A stretch of DNA of 64,000 bases from JAKZVK01 sp965248255 (GTDB lineage Bacteria > Acidobacteriota > Terriglobia > Bryobacterales > UBA6623), in the NCBI GenBank assembly GCA_965248255.1, contig CBDFIW010000004.1:62001-126000 (forward strand), written 5' to 3'. A program made the translations under genes and the position numbers. The notes below the pieces were generated by a model. That model saw nothing but the letters and a program-made list of their open reading frames with translations, did not search any database and was not told the DNA's origin. Of this stretch, positions 19,527 through 27,413 are shown in pieces. Position 1 is the first letter of the stretch. The number at the start of each line of letters is the position of its first letter.

Positions 19527-20042
19527 TCAGACTTGCTTCACCGCGTTGATCACAACCGCGTCGACGGGGACATCCTGGTGCGTGCCGTGGGCGCCGGTCT
19601 CCACTGACCGGATTAGGTCAACGACGTCCAAGCCTTCCACCACCCTACCGAACACGCAATAGCCCCAACCCTGCGAGGTCTTGCTCTGGTGGTCGAGGAA
19701 GGTGTTGCGATCGGTGGTGTTGATGAAAAATTGGGCCGTGGCGCTGTGGGGGTCAGCGGTGCGAGCCATGGCGAGAGTGCCTCGAACGTTCGAGAGACCG
19801 TTGTCCGCCTCGTTCTGGATCGGCGGGTTCGTGCTCTTCTGGTTCATCTGCTCGCTGAATCCGCCGCCTTGCACCATGAAGTCCTCGATGACGCGGTGGA
19901 AGATCGTGCCGGCGTAGAAACCCTCGTCCACGTATTGAAGGAAGTTGTTGACAGTTCCGGGCGCCTTGTCGAGGAAGAGCTCGACTCGGAGGGAGCCCTT
20001 GGAGGTTTCGATTTCGACGACGGGGTTAGGTTGTTTTTCCAC
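19527..20042 (-). CDS. Peptidyl-prolyl cis-trans isomerase, cyclophilin type
   Basis: The 171-residue cyclophilin catalyses proline isomerisation. The core FHRVIEDFMVQGGGFSEQ, GTLAMARTADPHSATAQFFI and WGYCVFGRVVEGLDVVD are all present. I chose GTG at 20042 (reading VEKQPNPVVEIET) because an AGGAG lies upstream; the open frame further upstream is low-complexity. There is no signal peptide, so it is cytoplasmic. It follows a paralogous lipoprotein cyclophilin by 91 bases on the same strand, suggesting duplication with one copy exported. Confidence 0.85.
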   Translation of the reverse strand: MEKQPNPVVEIETSKGSLRVELFLDKAPGTVNNFLQYVDEGFYAGTIFHRVIEDFMVQGGGFSEQMNQKSTNPPIQNEADNGLSNVRGTLAMARTADPHSATAQFFINTTDRNTFLDHQSKTSQGWGYCVFGRVVEGLDVVDLIRSVETGAHGTHQDVPVDAVVINAVKQV

Positions 20043-20133
20043 AGCATCTACTCCTGTCAGCCGCAGACAGCAGCGGACCCGACCAGTTGTTTCCGATTGC
20101 GGGTGGCGGTCCGTAGCAACGAGGCTCTTACTC

Positions 20134-20871
20134 TTAGCCGGCCCGGCGTGCGGACTTGATGAGGACGGGTTCGACGGGCACGTTGCGGTGGCCCTTGTTG
20201 ATGCCGGTGGCAACGCCCGCGATGGCATCCACGACGTCGAGTCCCTCGATCACTTTGCCGAACACGCAGTAGCCCCAGCCGTCCTGAGCGTGCGCTCTGT
20301 CCAGGGCTTGATTCGTCTTGTGATTGATGTAGAACTGCGACGTCGCGCTGTGAGGGGCGCCTGTGCGGGCCATGGCGATCGTTCCCCGAAGATTGGCCAG
20401 ACTGTTCGCCGACTCGTTCTTGATCGGAGCGCGGTTGGGTTTCTCCCGCATGTCCGGGGTGAAGCCGCCGCCCTGGATCATGAACTCGGGCATGACGCGG
20501 TGGTAGATGGTGCCGTCATAGAACTTGCTGTCTACATAGGCCAGAAAATTCTTGACCGTCCCGGGGGCGCGTTCCGGGTTCAACTCGATCTTGATGGTGC
20601 CCTTGGAAGTCTCCATGATCACGACGGGCGGCCCCGCGGGTTTGGGCTTCGGCTTGGGTTTCGGTTTCTCAGCGACCTTCGGCGGTTCCGGTTTGGGCGG
20701 CTCGAGCTTGGCGGTTTCGACCTCCTCCGGCTCCGGCGGCGGCTCTTCCGCCTTCGTGACCGGCGCGGGCTCTTCCACTTTCTCTTCCGGCGGGGCCGAC
20801 GGGCCGCATCCCAACGACAATACGAGAACCGAGAACAGAGTCGCGGCAAGCAGCATTCGCATCCATCTCAT
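20134..20871 (-). CDS. Peptidyl-prolyl cis-trans isomerase, cyclophilin-type lipoprotein
   Basis: The ~245-residue protein begins with a lipoprotein signal (VLVLSLGCGPS, lipobox LSLGC). A Pro/Glu/Lys-rich linker of ~60 residues with PKPKPKP follows, then a cyclophilin domain with YHRVMPEFMIQGGGF and GTIAMARTGAPHSATSQFYI. It is probably a periplasmic folding factor tethered to a membrane through the extended linker. ATG at 20871 has GGGAG six bases upstream and is preferred to the TTG two codons earlier. It lies in a run of same-strand genes (ftsY, ribD, ribE and two cyclophilins). Confidence 0.88.
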   Translation of the reverse strand: MRWMRMLLAATLFSVLVLSLGCGPSAPPEEKVEEPAPVTKAEEPPPEPEEVETAKLEPPKPEPPKVAEKPKPKPKPKPAGPPVVIMETSKGTIKIELNPERAPGTVKNFLAYVDSKFYDGTIYHRVMPEFMIQGGGFTPDMREKPNRAPIKNESANSLANLRGTIAMARTGAPHSATSQFYINHKTNQALDRAHAQDGWGYCVFGKVIEGLDVVDAIAGVATGINKGHRNVPVEPVLIKSARRAG

Positions 20872-20956
20872 GGTCAACTCCCTGAATTGATCTATCTAGC
20901 AGGCTCGAAAACCAGGATACCGCAGCGACATTGCGCCTCGCAGGCGGGCAGCAGCA

Positions 20957-21604
20957 TCAGAAGCCCTGCTCCTTCAACTCCTCTACGCTGAGCTTGGACT
21001 GCGGGCTGACGTTCATCGTCGCAATCAGCCGCTCGACATGCTTCGCGATCATGTCGCACTCGAGATTGACTTGCGCCCCCGGCCGTAGGTCGCGAAGCGA
21101 AGTGACGTCGTAGGTATGGGGGATGATGGCGATGCGGATGAGGTCGCCTTCGAGGGCCGCGATGGTCAAGCTGATGCCGTCGATGGCGATGCTGCCCTTG
21201 TACACCAGATAGCGGAGCAGTTCACGCGGGACACCTATGGTCAACCACCAATTGCCGTCCCCGGCCTCCTCAAGGCCCACGAGTTCGCCCGTGCCGTCGA
21301 CGTGGCCTTGAACAAAGTGGCCGCCCAGTCGTCCCGTGGGAGAGAGCGGCGGCTCGAGATTGACGCACGCCCCGGGCTCGAGGCTGCCGAGGTTCGATCG
21401 GTGAAGGGTCTCGGGAGAGAGGTCGGCGGCAAAGGAATCGTCGGTTACGTTAACGGCGGTCAAGCAGACACCGTTGATCGCGATACTGCCCCCAATGGGA
21501 AGATCCGAGAGGACCTTTCCGGCGCCGACCACCAGGCGGGCGCCCGAGGAATGGCGGTCGAAGGCCTTGACGGTGCCGACCTCTTCAATAATTCCCGTGA
21601 ACAT
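20957..21604 (-). CDS. ribE: Riboflavin synthase, alpha chain
   Basis: The 215-residue protein starts MFTGIIEEVGTV, the signature of riboflavin synthase, which dismutates two 6,7-dimethyl-8-ribityllumazine molecules to riboflavin. It shows the internal duplication of two lumazine-binding barrels (GGSIAINGVCLTAV and KGSIAIDGISLTIA; LGGHFVQGHVDGTG). The length is normal. It is on the same strand as ribD, but 516 bases of hairpin repeats lie between them, so co-transcription would have to pass through that cluster. Confidence 0.95.
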   Translation of the reverse strand: MFTGIIEEVGTVKAFDRHSSGARLVVGAGKVLSDLPIGGSIAINGVCLTAVNVTDDSFAADLSPETLHRSNLGSLEPGACVNLEPPLSPTGRLGGHFVQGHVDGTGELVGLEEAGDGNWWLTIGVPRELLRYLVYKGSIAIDGISLTIAALEGDLIRIAIIPHTYDVTSLRDLRPGAQVNLECDMIAKHVERLIATMNVSPQSKLSVEELKEQGF

Positions 21605-22120
21605 ATTGGAAGCCTAGCGGACTGTCGCACAGAAAACTTAATGGTAAACGAGACGGGCGGGCACAGGGGCCCGCCCGGGGCCCGCCCCTACAGTTTGTAA
21701 TCCGTCCGTAAGGAGGCTGCAGGTTGCGTCGTGCGATCCCCAAGAGCAACAGGCCGGGCCTCGAAGAGACTACGTGTTTCTCGTGTTCCCCACCCGCCGG
21801 GTGCCAGAAAAAACAAATCTCAAACGCCCCTGCCGGGGCTGGGGATCGTTTGGGACGGTTGCCCCACCGCTCGCGCGGTGGGCTATTTTCAATCGCCCCT
21901 GCCGGGGCTGGGAACCGTGCGCGGAGGCATTGACTTGCGCTTTGGGACAGCGCGCCGCTTCCACCCTACACCAACCGCGGACTCCCGTCCGCGGCTCTGA
22001 CGTGGCGACTGGGTCGGTCGCGCCGGGCCGAGGCGTCAAGCGGTCGTCAAGGCTTACGTACGGATTTGGGTACCGTCTCGCTGGATACTACTACGCCTAA
22101 GGAATCTCCGCGAAATTCCG
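21605..22120. repeat. Hairpin-repeat cluster between ribD and ribE
   Basis: No gene is supported. It contains two CCCCTGCCGGGG hairpins (near 21826 and 21896), a CCCACCGC/GCGGTGGG hairpin, a CCGCGGA/TCCGCGG hairpin, a TTACGTACGGAT motif near 22054, and at both edges (21650-21700 and 22083-22121) the halves of an ~80-base intergenic repeat also found at 50494-50590 and 59928-60003. All open frames here are repeat translations. Confidence 0.7.
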
Positions 22121-23254
22121 CTAGCCGCTTGTGGCGGTCGGTGTCTTCGACTCGACGTAGGCCTCGACCGCGAACTCGTCCAGGCCGACAGGAAAGGTGC
22201 GCAGCCGACACAGCTTGATCGCACCCTCGCGGCTGCGCCGTCCCACTCCGCCTGCCATCGGCAGCGAGTCCACACCACCTAGAATCTTCGGAGCGAAGTA
22301 GAGCAGCGCCTTGTCAACAATGCCGGAGTCGAACGCTCCCCAATTGAGCTTCGAACCTCCCTCCATCACGAGTGACAGCATTTGCTTCTCGCCCAACCAT
22401 TGAACCAGGGTCACCAAGTCGACGCGTCCGCGAGGGGCGTCAAACACCTCGACCGGAATACCCCTCGACTCGAGCGCGGCGCGGCGCTTGGGTGGCGCGG
22501 CCGACGTCGTGGCAACGACCAGGTCGTCTTGGAAAGACTCGACCAGCCGCGACTCCAGGGGCAAACGTAACAAGGAGTCGGCTACGACCCGAAGCAGCGG
22601 GCGGCGGCGCGGCAGGCCGCTGCGGTCGGTCAGGAGGCAGTCGTCGGCAAGAACCGTGCCGATGCCGGTGAGGATGGCATCGTGATCATGACGGACCTGC
22701 TGAACGTGCGACCGCGCCACCTCACTGGTGATCCAGCCGGTGTTGTCGTCCGGGGCGGCAATCTTACCGTCGAGGGTGAGCGCGGTCTTCAGCGTGACCA
22801 GGGGCCGGCTGGTGTTGGCGTGGTGAAAGAACGCCTCGTTGAGCCGCTGCGCTTCTTGGGCGAACTCCTCGGCCATCTCCACTTTAATACCGGCCTCGCG
22901 AAGCTTCGCAAAGCCGGAGCCAGAGACCTTGGGGAATCGATCTTCGATGGGGGCGACCACGCGACGAATGCGGGAACGAATGGCGACATCAGAGCAAGGA
23001 GGCGTGCGGCCGTCGTGGCTGCAGGGCTCGAGGCTGACGTAGAGAGTGCCGTCGGCCGCGAGGTCGCCGGCCTCTTCCAAGGCCACGACCTCCGCGTGCT
23101 TGAGGCCGTCGTAGGTGTGGAAACCTCGCCCTACGGGCTCGCCTTCAGCGCTCACGACCACGGCCCCGACCATAGGGTTCGGCGTAGCCAGCGCCCGCCC
23201 GCGGTAGGCGAGGTCGAGCGCCTCGCGCATGTATCGGCTATCTTGCTTCGTCAT
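22121..23254 (-). CDS. ribD: Bifunctional pyrimidine deaminase/reductase of riboflavin synthesis
   Basis: The 377-residue protein has an N-terminal CMP/dCMP-type deaminase domain with zinc motif HAEVVALEEAG and PCSHDGRTPPC, followed by a RibD C-terminal reductase domain (LVTLKTALTLDGKIA, WITSEVARSHVQQVRHDHDAILTG split across blocks). It carries out the second and third steps of the GTP branch of riboflavin synthesis. The length is typical of the fused enzyme. It starts 21 bases after the ftsY stop, so the two are probably one transcript. Confidence 0.95.
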   Translation of the reverse strand: MTKQDSRYMREALDLAYRGRALATPNPMVGAVVVSAEGEPVGRGFHTYDGLKHAEVVALEEAGDLAADGTLYVSLEPCSHDGRTPPCSDVAIRSRIRRVVAPIEDRFPKVSGSGFAKLREAGIKVEMAEEFAQEAQRLNEAFFHHANTSRPLVTLKTALTLDGKIAAPDDNTGWITSEVARSHVQQVRHDHDAILTGIGTVLADDCLLTDRSGLPRRRPLLRVVADSLLRLPLESRLVESFQDDLVVATTSAAPPKRRAALESRGIPVEVFDAPRGRVDLVTLVQWLGEKQMLSLVMEGGSKLNWGAFDSGIVDKALLYFAPKILGGVDSLPMAGGVGRRSREGAIKLCRLRTFPVGLDEFAVEAYVESKTPTATSG

Positions 23255-23275
23255 GTCGGGAGGAGCGGACCGAAA

Positions 23276-24256
23276 CTAGACCTCAAACAGCGAGCGGACA
23301 AAGCTTTCGGCGTCAAAGGGGACCAGATCTTCCAGTTTCTCACCTACTCCTACGTAGCGGATGGGCAAACCCAGTTCCCGCGTGATGGCGACCACGATGC
23401 CCCCCTTCGCTGTGCCGTCAAGCTTTGTCAGCACGAGGCCGGTGACGCCGGCACTCTCGGTGAACACGCGCGCCTGCTCGAGCCCGTTTTGGCCCGTGAC
23501 AGCGTCGATCACGAGCAGTACCTGGTGCGGCGCGTTGGGGAGCAGGCGTCCGGCAGTGCGCTTCATCTTTTCCAGCTCGCTCATCAGGCCGGCCTTGTTG
23601 TGCAGTCGGCCCGCGGTGTCGACGATCACGCAATCGACTTGGCGTGCCTTGGCTGCTTCGAGCGCGTCGTAGAGCACGGCGCTGGGGTCGGAGCCCGGCT
23701 TCTGCTTGATCAGGTCGTTGCCGCTCCGCTGGGCCCACACGGCCAGTTGCTCGATGGCCGCCGCGCGGAACGTGTCAGCGGCGCAAAGCAGGACCTTTTT
23801 CCCCTCCCTGCTGAAGCGGTGCGCTAGCTTGCCGATGGTGGTGGTCTTGCCCGTACCGTTGACCCCCACGACGAGGATCACCTCGGGCCGAGCGGCGCTG
23901 GGTCGCCCGTTGGCCGGGGCCGCCTGGAGGATACCCAGTAAATGCCTCGCAATGTGGACTTTGAGTTCCGCCGGATCGGTCAACTGCTTGCGATCGAGAC
24001 TCTCGCGCACCTCCTCGAGAATCTCCGCGACGGTTCGGACGCCGACGTCCGCGCCGATAAGCAGCATCTCGAGCTCTTCGAGAAGTTCAGCGTCAATCTC
24101 TTTCTTGCCCTGCACCAAGTCGTCGAGCTGGTCGACCAGGCCGTCGCGCGTCTTGGCGACGGCGGTCTTGAACTGGTCGAGCAGACCGGGGTCGGGCGGC
24201 GGACCAAAAAGCGTTTGAATCATGCTGAGCGAGCCAGAGAAAGGGCTGCGGAGCAC
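23276..24256 (-). CDS. ftsY: Signal recognition particle receptor FtsY
   Basis: This is the SRP-type GTPase that docks ribosome-SRP complexes at the inner membrane. It has a short N-domain (FKTAVAKTRDGLVDQLDDLV) and the NG core: P-loop GVNGTGKTTTIGKLA, DTFRAAAIEQL, DTAGRLHN and TKLDGTAKGG. It lacks the long acidic A-domain seen in E. coli, as in many non-enteric bacteria. The start is uncertain: GTG at 24256 gives MLRSPFSGSLS before MIQTLFG; ATG at 24223 (MIQTLFG) gives a protein closer to the family's usual start. Confidence 0.95.
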   Translation of the reverse strand: MLRSPFSGSLSMIQTLFGPPPDPGLLDQFKTAVAKTRDGLVDQLDDLVQGKKEIDAELLEELEMLLIGADVGVRTVAEILEEVRESLDRKQLTDPAELKVHIARHLLGILQAAPANGRPSAARPEVILVVGVNGTGKTTTIGKLAHRFSREGKKVLLCAADTFRAAAIEQLAVWAQRSGNDLIKQKPGSDPSAVLYDALEAAKARQVDCVIVDTAGRLHNKAGLMSELEKMKRTAGRLLPNAPHQVLLVIDAVTGQNGLEQARVFTESAGVTGLVLTKLDGTAKGGIVVAITRELGLPIRYVGVGEKLEDLVPFDAESFVRSLFEV

Positions 24257-24527
24257 CCTTATTGTTCAATTAGAGGTGTGTTTTCCGATCATAGCATGGG
24301 GTCTGGAGGGAGCCCTTCCGCCCCAGATCCGTACGTAAGCTAGGGGGAGTGTGTGTCGTCATGCAGTGATGACTCGACGGGGGGAGCGGGAAGAGAGTGG
24401 ATGGGTTTGGGGTTGGCTCACCCGCCGGGTGTTGAGGGTAGAAAACTTCAAAGGCAGCGGCTGGGGCTGCGGACTCGTTGGTAATGTGTGTCGATCTGCC
24501 GACCCGGCAAGGGTCGAACAATCCTAG
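24257..24527. other. Intergenic region upstream of ftsY
   Basis: No gene is seen. Near 24318-24337 there is an inverted TACGTACGGAT-type motif, and at ~24497-24525 a GACCCGGCAAGGGTC-type hairpin joined to GAACAATCCTAGCCC, the usual left border of the three-hairpin element. The ftsY promoter must lie here, but no convincing -35/-10 pair was identified. Confidence 0.55.
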
Positions 24528-24554
24528 CCCATGGATTCATCCATGGGTTCGGAA

Positions 24555-26144
24555 TGTCAAGGCCCAATAGAAATGTCCCCTTCGGTAGCCCAGTAGAAGT
24601 GTCCCCTTGGTGATAGGAGAGAATCGTCATCGTCGGGGCTGTGGAACTGTGGGAATCGCGTAGCGATTTCCAAGGGGCGGTGGGAAGGGTGGAAAACCAT
24701 CCACGGATCCGCGAGCCCGGCACGGCTGCCGCCACAAGGTTTTCCACGCTTTCCATCCGACCCGGCATTTCCACAGCCCCTCTTATGAATTCGCAGCTCG
24801 TGTTTTCCGCAACACAGCTCGCCGCCAGGGGTGGTTCGCCGCCGGCTTACGTCTGGCCACCACGTTCCCCTGCGGTGCCGGCTTCGTCCGCAGCCGTGGC
24901 GTCGGCGTGGCGATCACTTCGTGCTCGATCTCGTGCCCCTCAAACCTCACCTGCAAGCTCTCATCGCGCCCCTGTTGGACCGTCACCCGTGCACCCGCCC
25001 CCACGCCCTGATTGCGTTTCGGCTTCAACTGCAAACAACGATTCTCGAAACGCACCACCTGGTCGTTGCTCACCACCCGTTCGTATTCGAAGCAGAACAC
25101 CCCTCGCAGCTCGGTGCCGCGGGGTAGCGCCTGGTGAAAGTCCGCTCCCGCCGCCGGCTCGCAGCAGAAGCGCTCGTTGTGCTCGGCTAAGTACTCCTCG
25201 CCGAGGTAACGGTTCGCCGCCTCGTAATCAACGATGCCCCGCAGCCGCATCTTCTTGATCAGGCGGTCCTGGTGCGTGCCGTGATGGCGTTCGACACGTC
25301 CCTTGGCTTGCGGCGACGATGCGGCAATGATGCCAATGCCAAGCTTCGCGCACATGCGCCCGAACTGCGTCTCGGGCTTGATGCCTTCCAGTGCTTCCCG
25401 CGACGTCGGCTGGCGCTGGTAGACGTTTTTCCAGTCGCAGTACAACGCCTTGGGAACGCCGTGTTGGCGCACCCAGGCTTGGAGCAGATCGGCCGCGGCC
25501 CAGGTCGTTTCCTGGCCCGAGAAGCGGCACAGTGCAAGACCGGTCGCGTCATCGACAAAGTTCATCAGACAGGCTTTCGGGCCGCGTCCTTCCAGCCAGT
25601 GGTGGTGCGAACCGTCGAGTTGAATCAGCTCGCCGAAGTGCGCTTTGCGTTGCCGCCGGCTGCGATGCGGTGGGCGCTTGCGACTCCGGCTCCACAGGCC
25701 CGCCGCGAGCATCCAGCGCCGCAGCGTTTCGCGCGGCACTTCCAGGCCCTGATCGGCTGCCAGATGTTCCGACGCCAGCGTCGGCCCGAAGCGCTCGTGC
25801 CCCTCGCCCGCATAGTTTGCGTGCACCAACTCGAGAACCTGCTCGCGGCGCTTGTCATCGGCTCGGTTCGAAGCGCGGCCGACGTTACCGTGCACCAAAG
25901 CCTTGACCCCGCCTGCTCGGTAACGCTTGTTGAGCCGCTTCGCTTGGCGGTAGCTGACCTCCAGCAGTGCGGTGGCTTCGGTCAACTTCAGTTCCCCTCG
26001 TTTCACTCGGCTCAGCACTTCGCCGCGCCTCAACTCCTTGGCACTCATCCATGTCCTTCCCAATCTTTCACCTCCTCGCAGAGGTCCAGATTAGGGGACA
26101 TTTCTATTGGGCGCTCAAGGGGACATTATCATTGGGCTTCAACA
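24555..26144 (-). mobile_element. IS1202/ISTde1-like insertion sequence, copy 1
   Basis: The element is 1590 bp with ends TGT...ACA. Each end carries two copies of a GCCCAATAGAAATGTCCCC-like motif (e.g. CCCAATAGAAATGTCCCC at 24564), probably transposase sites. The 16-bp direct repeat ATCCATGGGTTCGGAA flanks it at 24539-24554 and 26145-26160. Long duplications of 15-18 bp are known for the ISTde1 group of the IS1202 family; assignment to that group is from memory. Confidence 0.85.
24783..26063 (-). CDS. IS1202/ISNCY-type transposase with rve integrase domain, copy 1
   Basis: The 426-residue transposase has an N-terminal helix-turn-helix (ELKLTEATALLEVSYRQAKR), a linker helix (GLEVPRETLRRWMLAAGLW) and an integrase core. 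The core has IQLDGSHHHWLEGRG, LMNFVDDATG and YCDWKNVYQ as likely Asp blocks and SPQAKGRVERHHGTHQDRL with the Glu. A C-terminal beta domain follows. TTG at 26063 has GGAGGTG upstream; ATG at 26048 is the alternative. It is nearly identical to the copy at 51661-52941. Confidence 0.88.
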   Translation of the reverse strand: MGRTWMSAKELRRGEVLSRVKRGELKLTEATALLEVSYRQAKRLNKRYRAGGVKALVHGNVGRASNRADDKRREQVLELVHANYAGEGHERFGPTLASEHLAADQGLEVPRETLRRWMLAAGLWSRSRKRPPHRSRRQRKAHFGELIQLDGSHHHWLEGRGPKACLMNFVDDATGLALCRFSGQETTWAAADLLQAWVRQHGVPKALYCDWKNVYQRQPTSREALEGIKPETQFGRMCAKLGIGIIAASSPQAKGRVERHHGTHQDRLIKKMRLRGIVDYEAANRYLGEEYLAEHNERFCCEPAAGADFHQALPRGTELRGVFCFEYERVVSNDQVVRFENRCLQLKPKRNQGVGAGARVTVQQGRDESLQVRFEGHEIEHEVIATPTPRLRTKPAPQGNVVARRKPAANHPWRRAVLRKTRAANS

Positions 26145-26160
26145 ATCCATGGGTTCGGAA

Positions 26161-26489
26161 CGCAGCCACGTCAACTCGTTTCACCCAAGGCTGTTTCTGG
26201 TCGCGCGCGGCCGTCGACCGCGCGCGACCAGAAACAGCCTGGCACCGGGTGAAGGGTGCTCGGGACCGACACCCATGGATCAATCCATGGGCTAGGATTG
26301 TGACGCCCTACCGGGCTCAGACCTGTGGTTGGATTCATCGGGTTGCGGCGTACCGGGCTTCAAGCGTTCGTCAGAATCCTTACGTACGGATCTGGGTCCG
26401 CCACCACCGACTGCCGGAGGTTAGAATCAGATCCGGTTCCGGCGGGGTGCTCCCCTGGTACTTTCTCGCTGCCAACAGAGCCACCGGGC
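26161..26489. other. Intergenic region with element remainder and hairpins
   Basis: After the IS this stretch holds the rest of the three-hairpin element, then a GCCCTACCGGGC hairpin (near 26305) and, near 26379, TTACGTACGGATCTGGG, a motif that also occurs at 22054, 24322 (inverted) and 39565 (inverted). No gene is seen before the phosphatase start. Confidence 0.6.
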
Positions 26490-27053
26490 ATGCTGAAGAT
26501 CATCTTCGAGACACACGCCACCTCCCTCGACAACGAGGCGGGGCTGGCTTCAGGTCACTACGATGTGGCTCTGTCCCCGGCCGGCGAGGAGCAGGCGCAT
26601 GAACTGGGCCGTCGTCACCGGCACACGGAATTCGCGGCCGTGTACTGTTCCGACCTTGAACGATCGTATCGGACGGCGGAGCTTGCGTTCGCGGGCGGCG
26701 ACCTGATCATCGTGCGAGACGCGCGGCTGCGGGAGTGTGACTATGGCGACCTGAACCGGCGGAGCTGGGAGGAGATCGAAGCCGTTCGCGCCGAGCACGT
26801 CGAACGGCCGTACCCCAACGGAGAGAGCTACTGCCAAACGGCGATTCGGGTGAGAGAGGTCCTGTCAGAGATTCATCGCCAGCACGACGGGGGTTGCGTG
26901 CTGATCGTCGGCCACCGGGCGACGCAGTACGGGCTGGAACACTGGCTCAAGGGTGTTCCGCTGGCGGATGCGGTCCAGGCGCCGTGGTCGTGGCAGCCCG
27001 GGTGGGAGTACAGGCTGGAGGTTCTACCGCCCCCGGACCGTAAGGGGGACTGA
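26490..27053 (+). CDS. Histidine phosphatase superfamily protein (phosphoglycerate mutase-like)
   Basis: The 187-residue protein belongs to the histidine phosphatase superfamily. The usual RHG motif is changed: the start reads MLKIIFETHATSLDNEAGLASG, with His in ETHAT as the likely nucleophile. The second half keeps LIVGHRATQYGLEHWL, the general catalytic His block, and the middle has YCSDLERSYRTAEL. The replaced Arg in the RHG motif may alter activity. Similar proteins act on sugar phosphates or cobalamin precursors. The start at 26490 is chosen because the upstream frame lies in repeats. Confidence 0.78.
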   Translation: MLKIIFETHATSLDNEAGLASGHYDVALSPAGEEQAHELGRRHRHTEFAAVYCSDLERSYRTAELAFAGGDLIIVRDARLRECDYGDLNRRSWEEIEAVRAEHVERPYPNGESYCQTAIRVREVLSEIHRQHDGGCVLIVGHRATQYGLEHWLKGVPLADAVQAPWSWQPGWEYRLEVLPPPDRKGD

Positions 27054-27413
27054 GTGACAGACGGATCTTCGTTGTTATAGCCCGCTATAACATGGGCCCG
27101 ATCCTGGTCCGTTATTATAGTGAAAGGGCGTTTCATTACAATATGGAGCGGCGAGTTCTCTGTTGTTAAGGCGCACTGAAGTAACGCCCGACGCGCTCTT
27201 GCGCCTCGAAGATCAAGCATAAGTCGCTCTTTCAGAAGCAGATAGCTTGCTCTTCTCGCCACGTGGCGCGGCGAATTGCGTCAAGTGGCTAGTGGCGAGA
27301 GAGACACAGGCCAGAGGCCTTTGAGTGGGGTCAGGGTTCGTGCCGGACCGCTCCCTTACGGTCACGGCTCGGTTGCTTCGCACGTCGCCTCGCCGCGGGG
27401 GCGAGCCCGGCTC
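27054..27413. other. Intergenic region with a perfect AT-rich palindrome
   Basis: These 360 bases separate the phosphatase gene from the convergent purF 3' end. The only clear structure is the palindrome at 27073-27092. A minus-strand open frame passes through, but it has no start context or recognisable product. Confidence 0.5.
27073..27092. promoter_or_regulatory. Operator-like palindrome
   Basis: TGTTATAGCCCGCTATAACA has 9-base arms and a CC centre, AT-rich in a GC-rich genome. It resembles a dimeric repressor operator, but no regulator gene lies near and no gene starts directly downstream. Confidence 0.35.

Larger units (their letters stand above)
24528..26287. repeat. Three-hairpin palindromic element, copy 3, split by an IS
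   Basis: The left hairpin CCCATGGATTCATCCATGGG is at 24528-24547. Just after it an IS1202-like element (24555-26144) is inserted with a 16-bp duplication. The rest continues at 26161: a 22-bp-arm inverted repeat near 26189-26239 (GGCTGTTTCTGGTCGCGCGC and its complement) and the right hairpin CCCATGG..CCATGGG near 26273-26292. Compared with copy 1 the central stem has a different sequence in its inner half but is still fully paired. Confidence 0.8.

Noticed and set aside
21724..22100. Overlapping frames with PLPGLG-like peptides between ribD and ribE
   Set aside because: The peptides come from CCCCTGCCGGGG hairpins and appear wherever these repeats occur.
26873..27262. Minus-strand frame across the AT-rich palindrome
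   Set aside because: No recognisable product, partly antisense to the phosphatase gene; the palindrome itself is the clearer signal.
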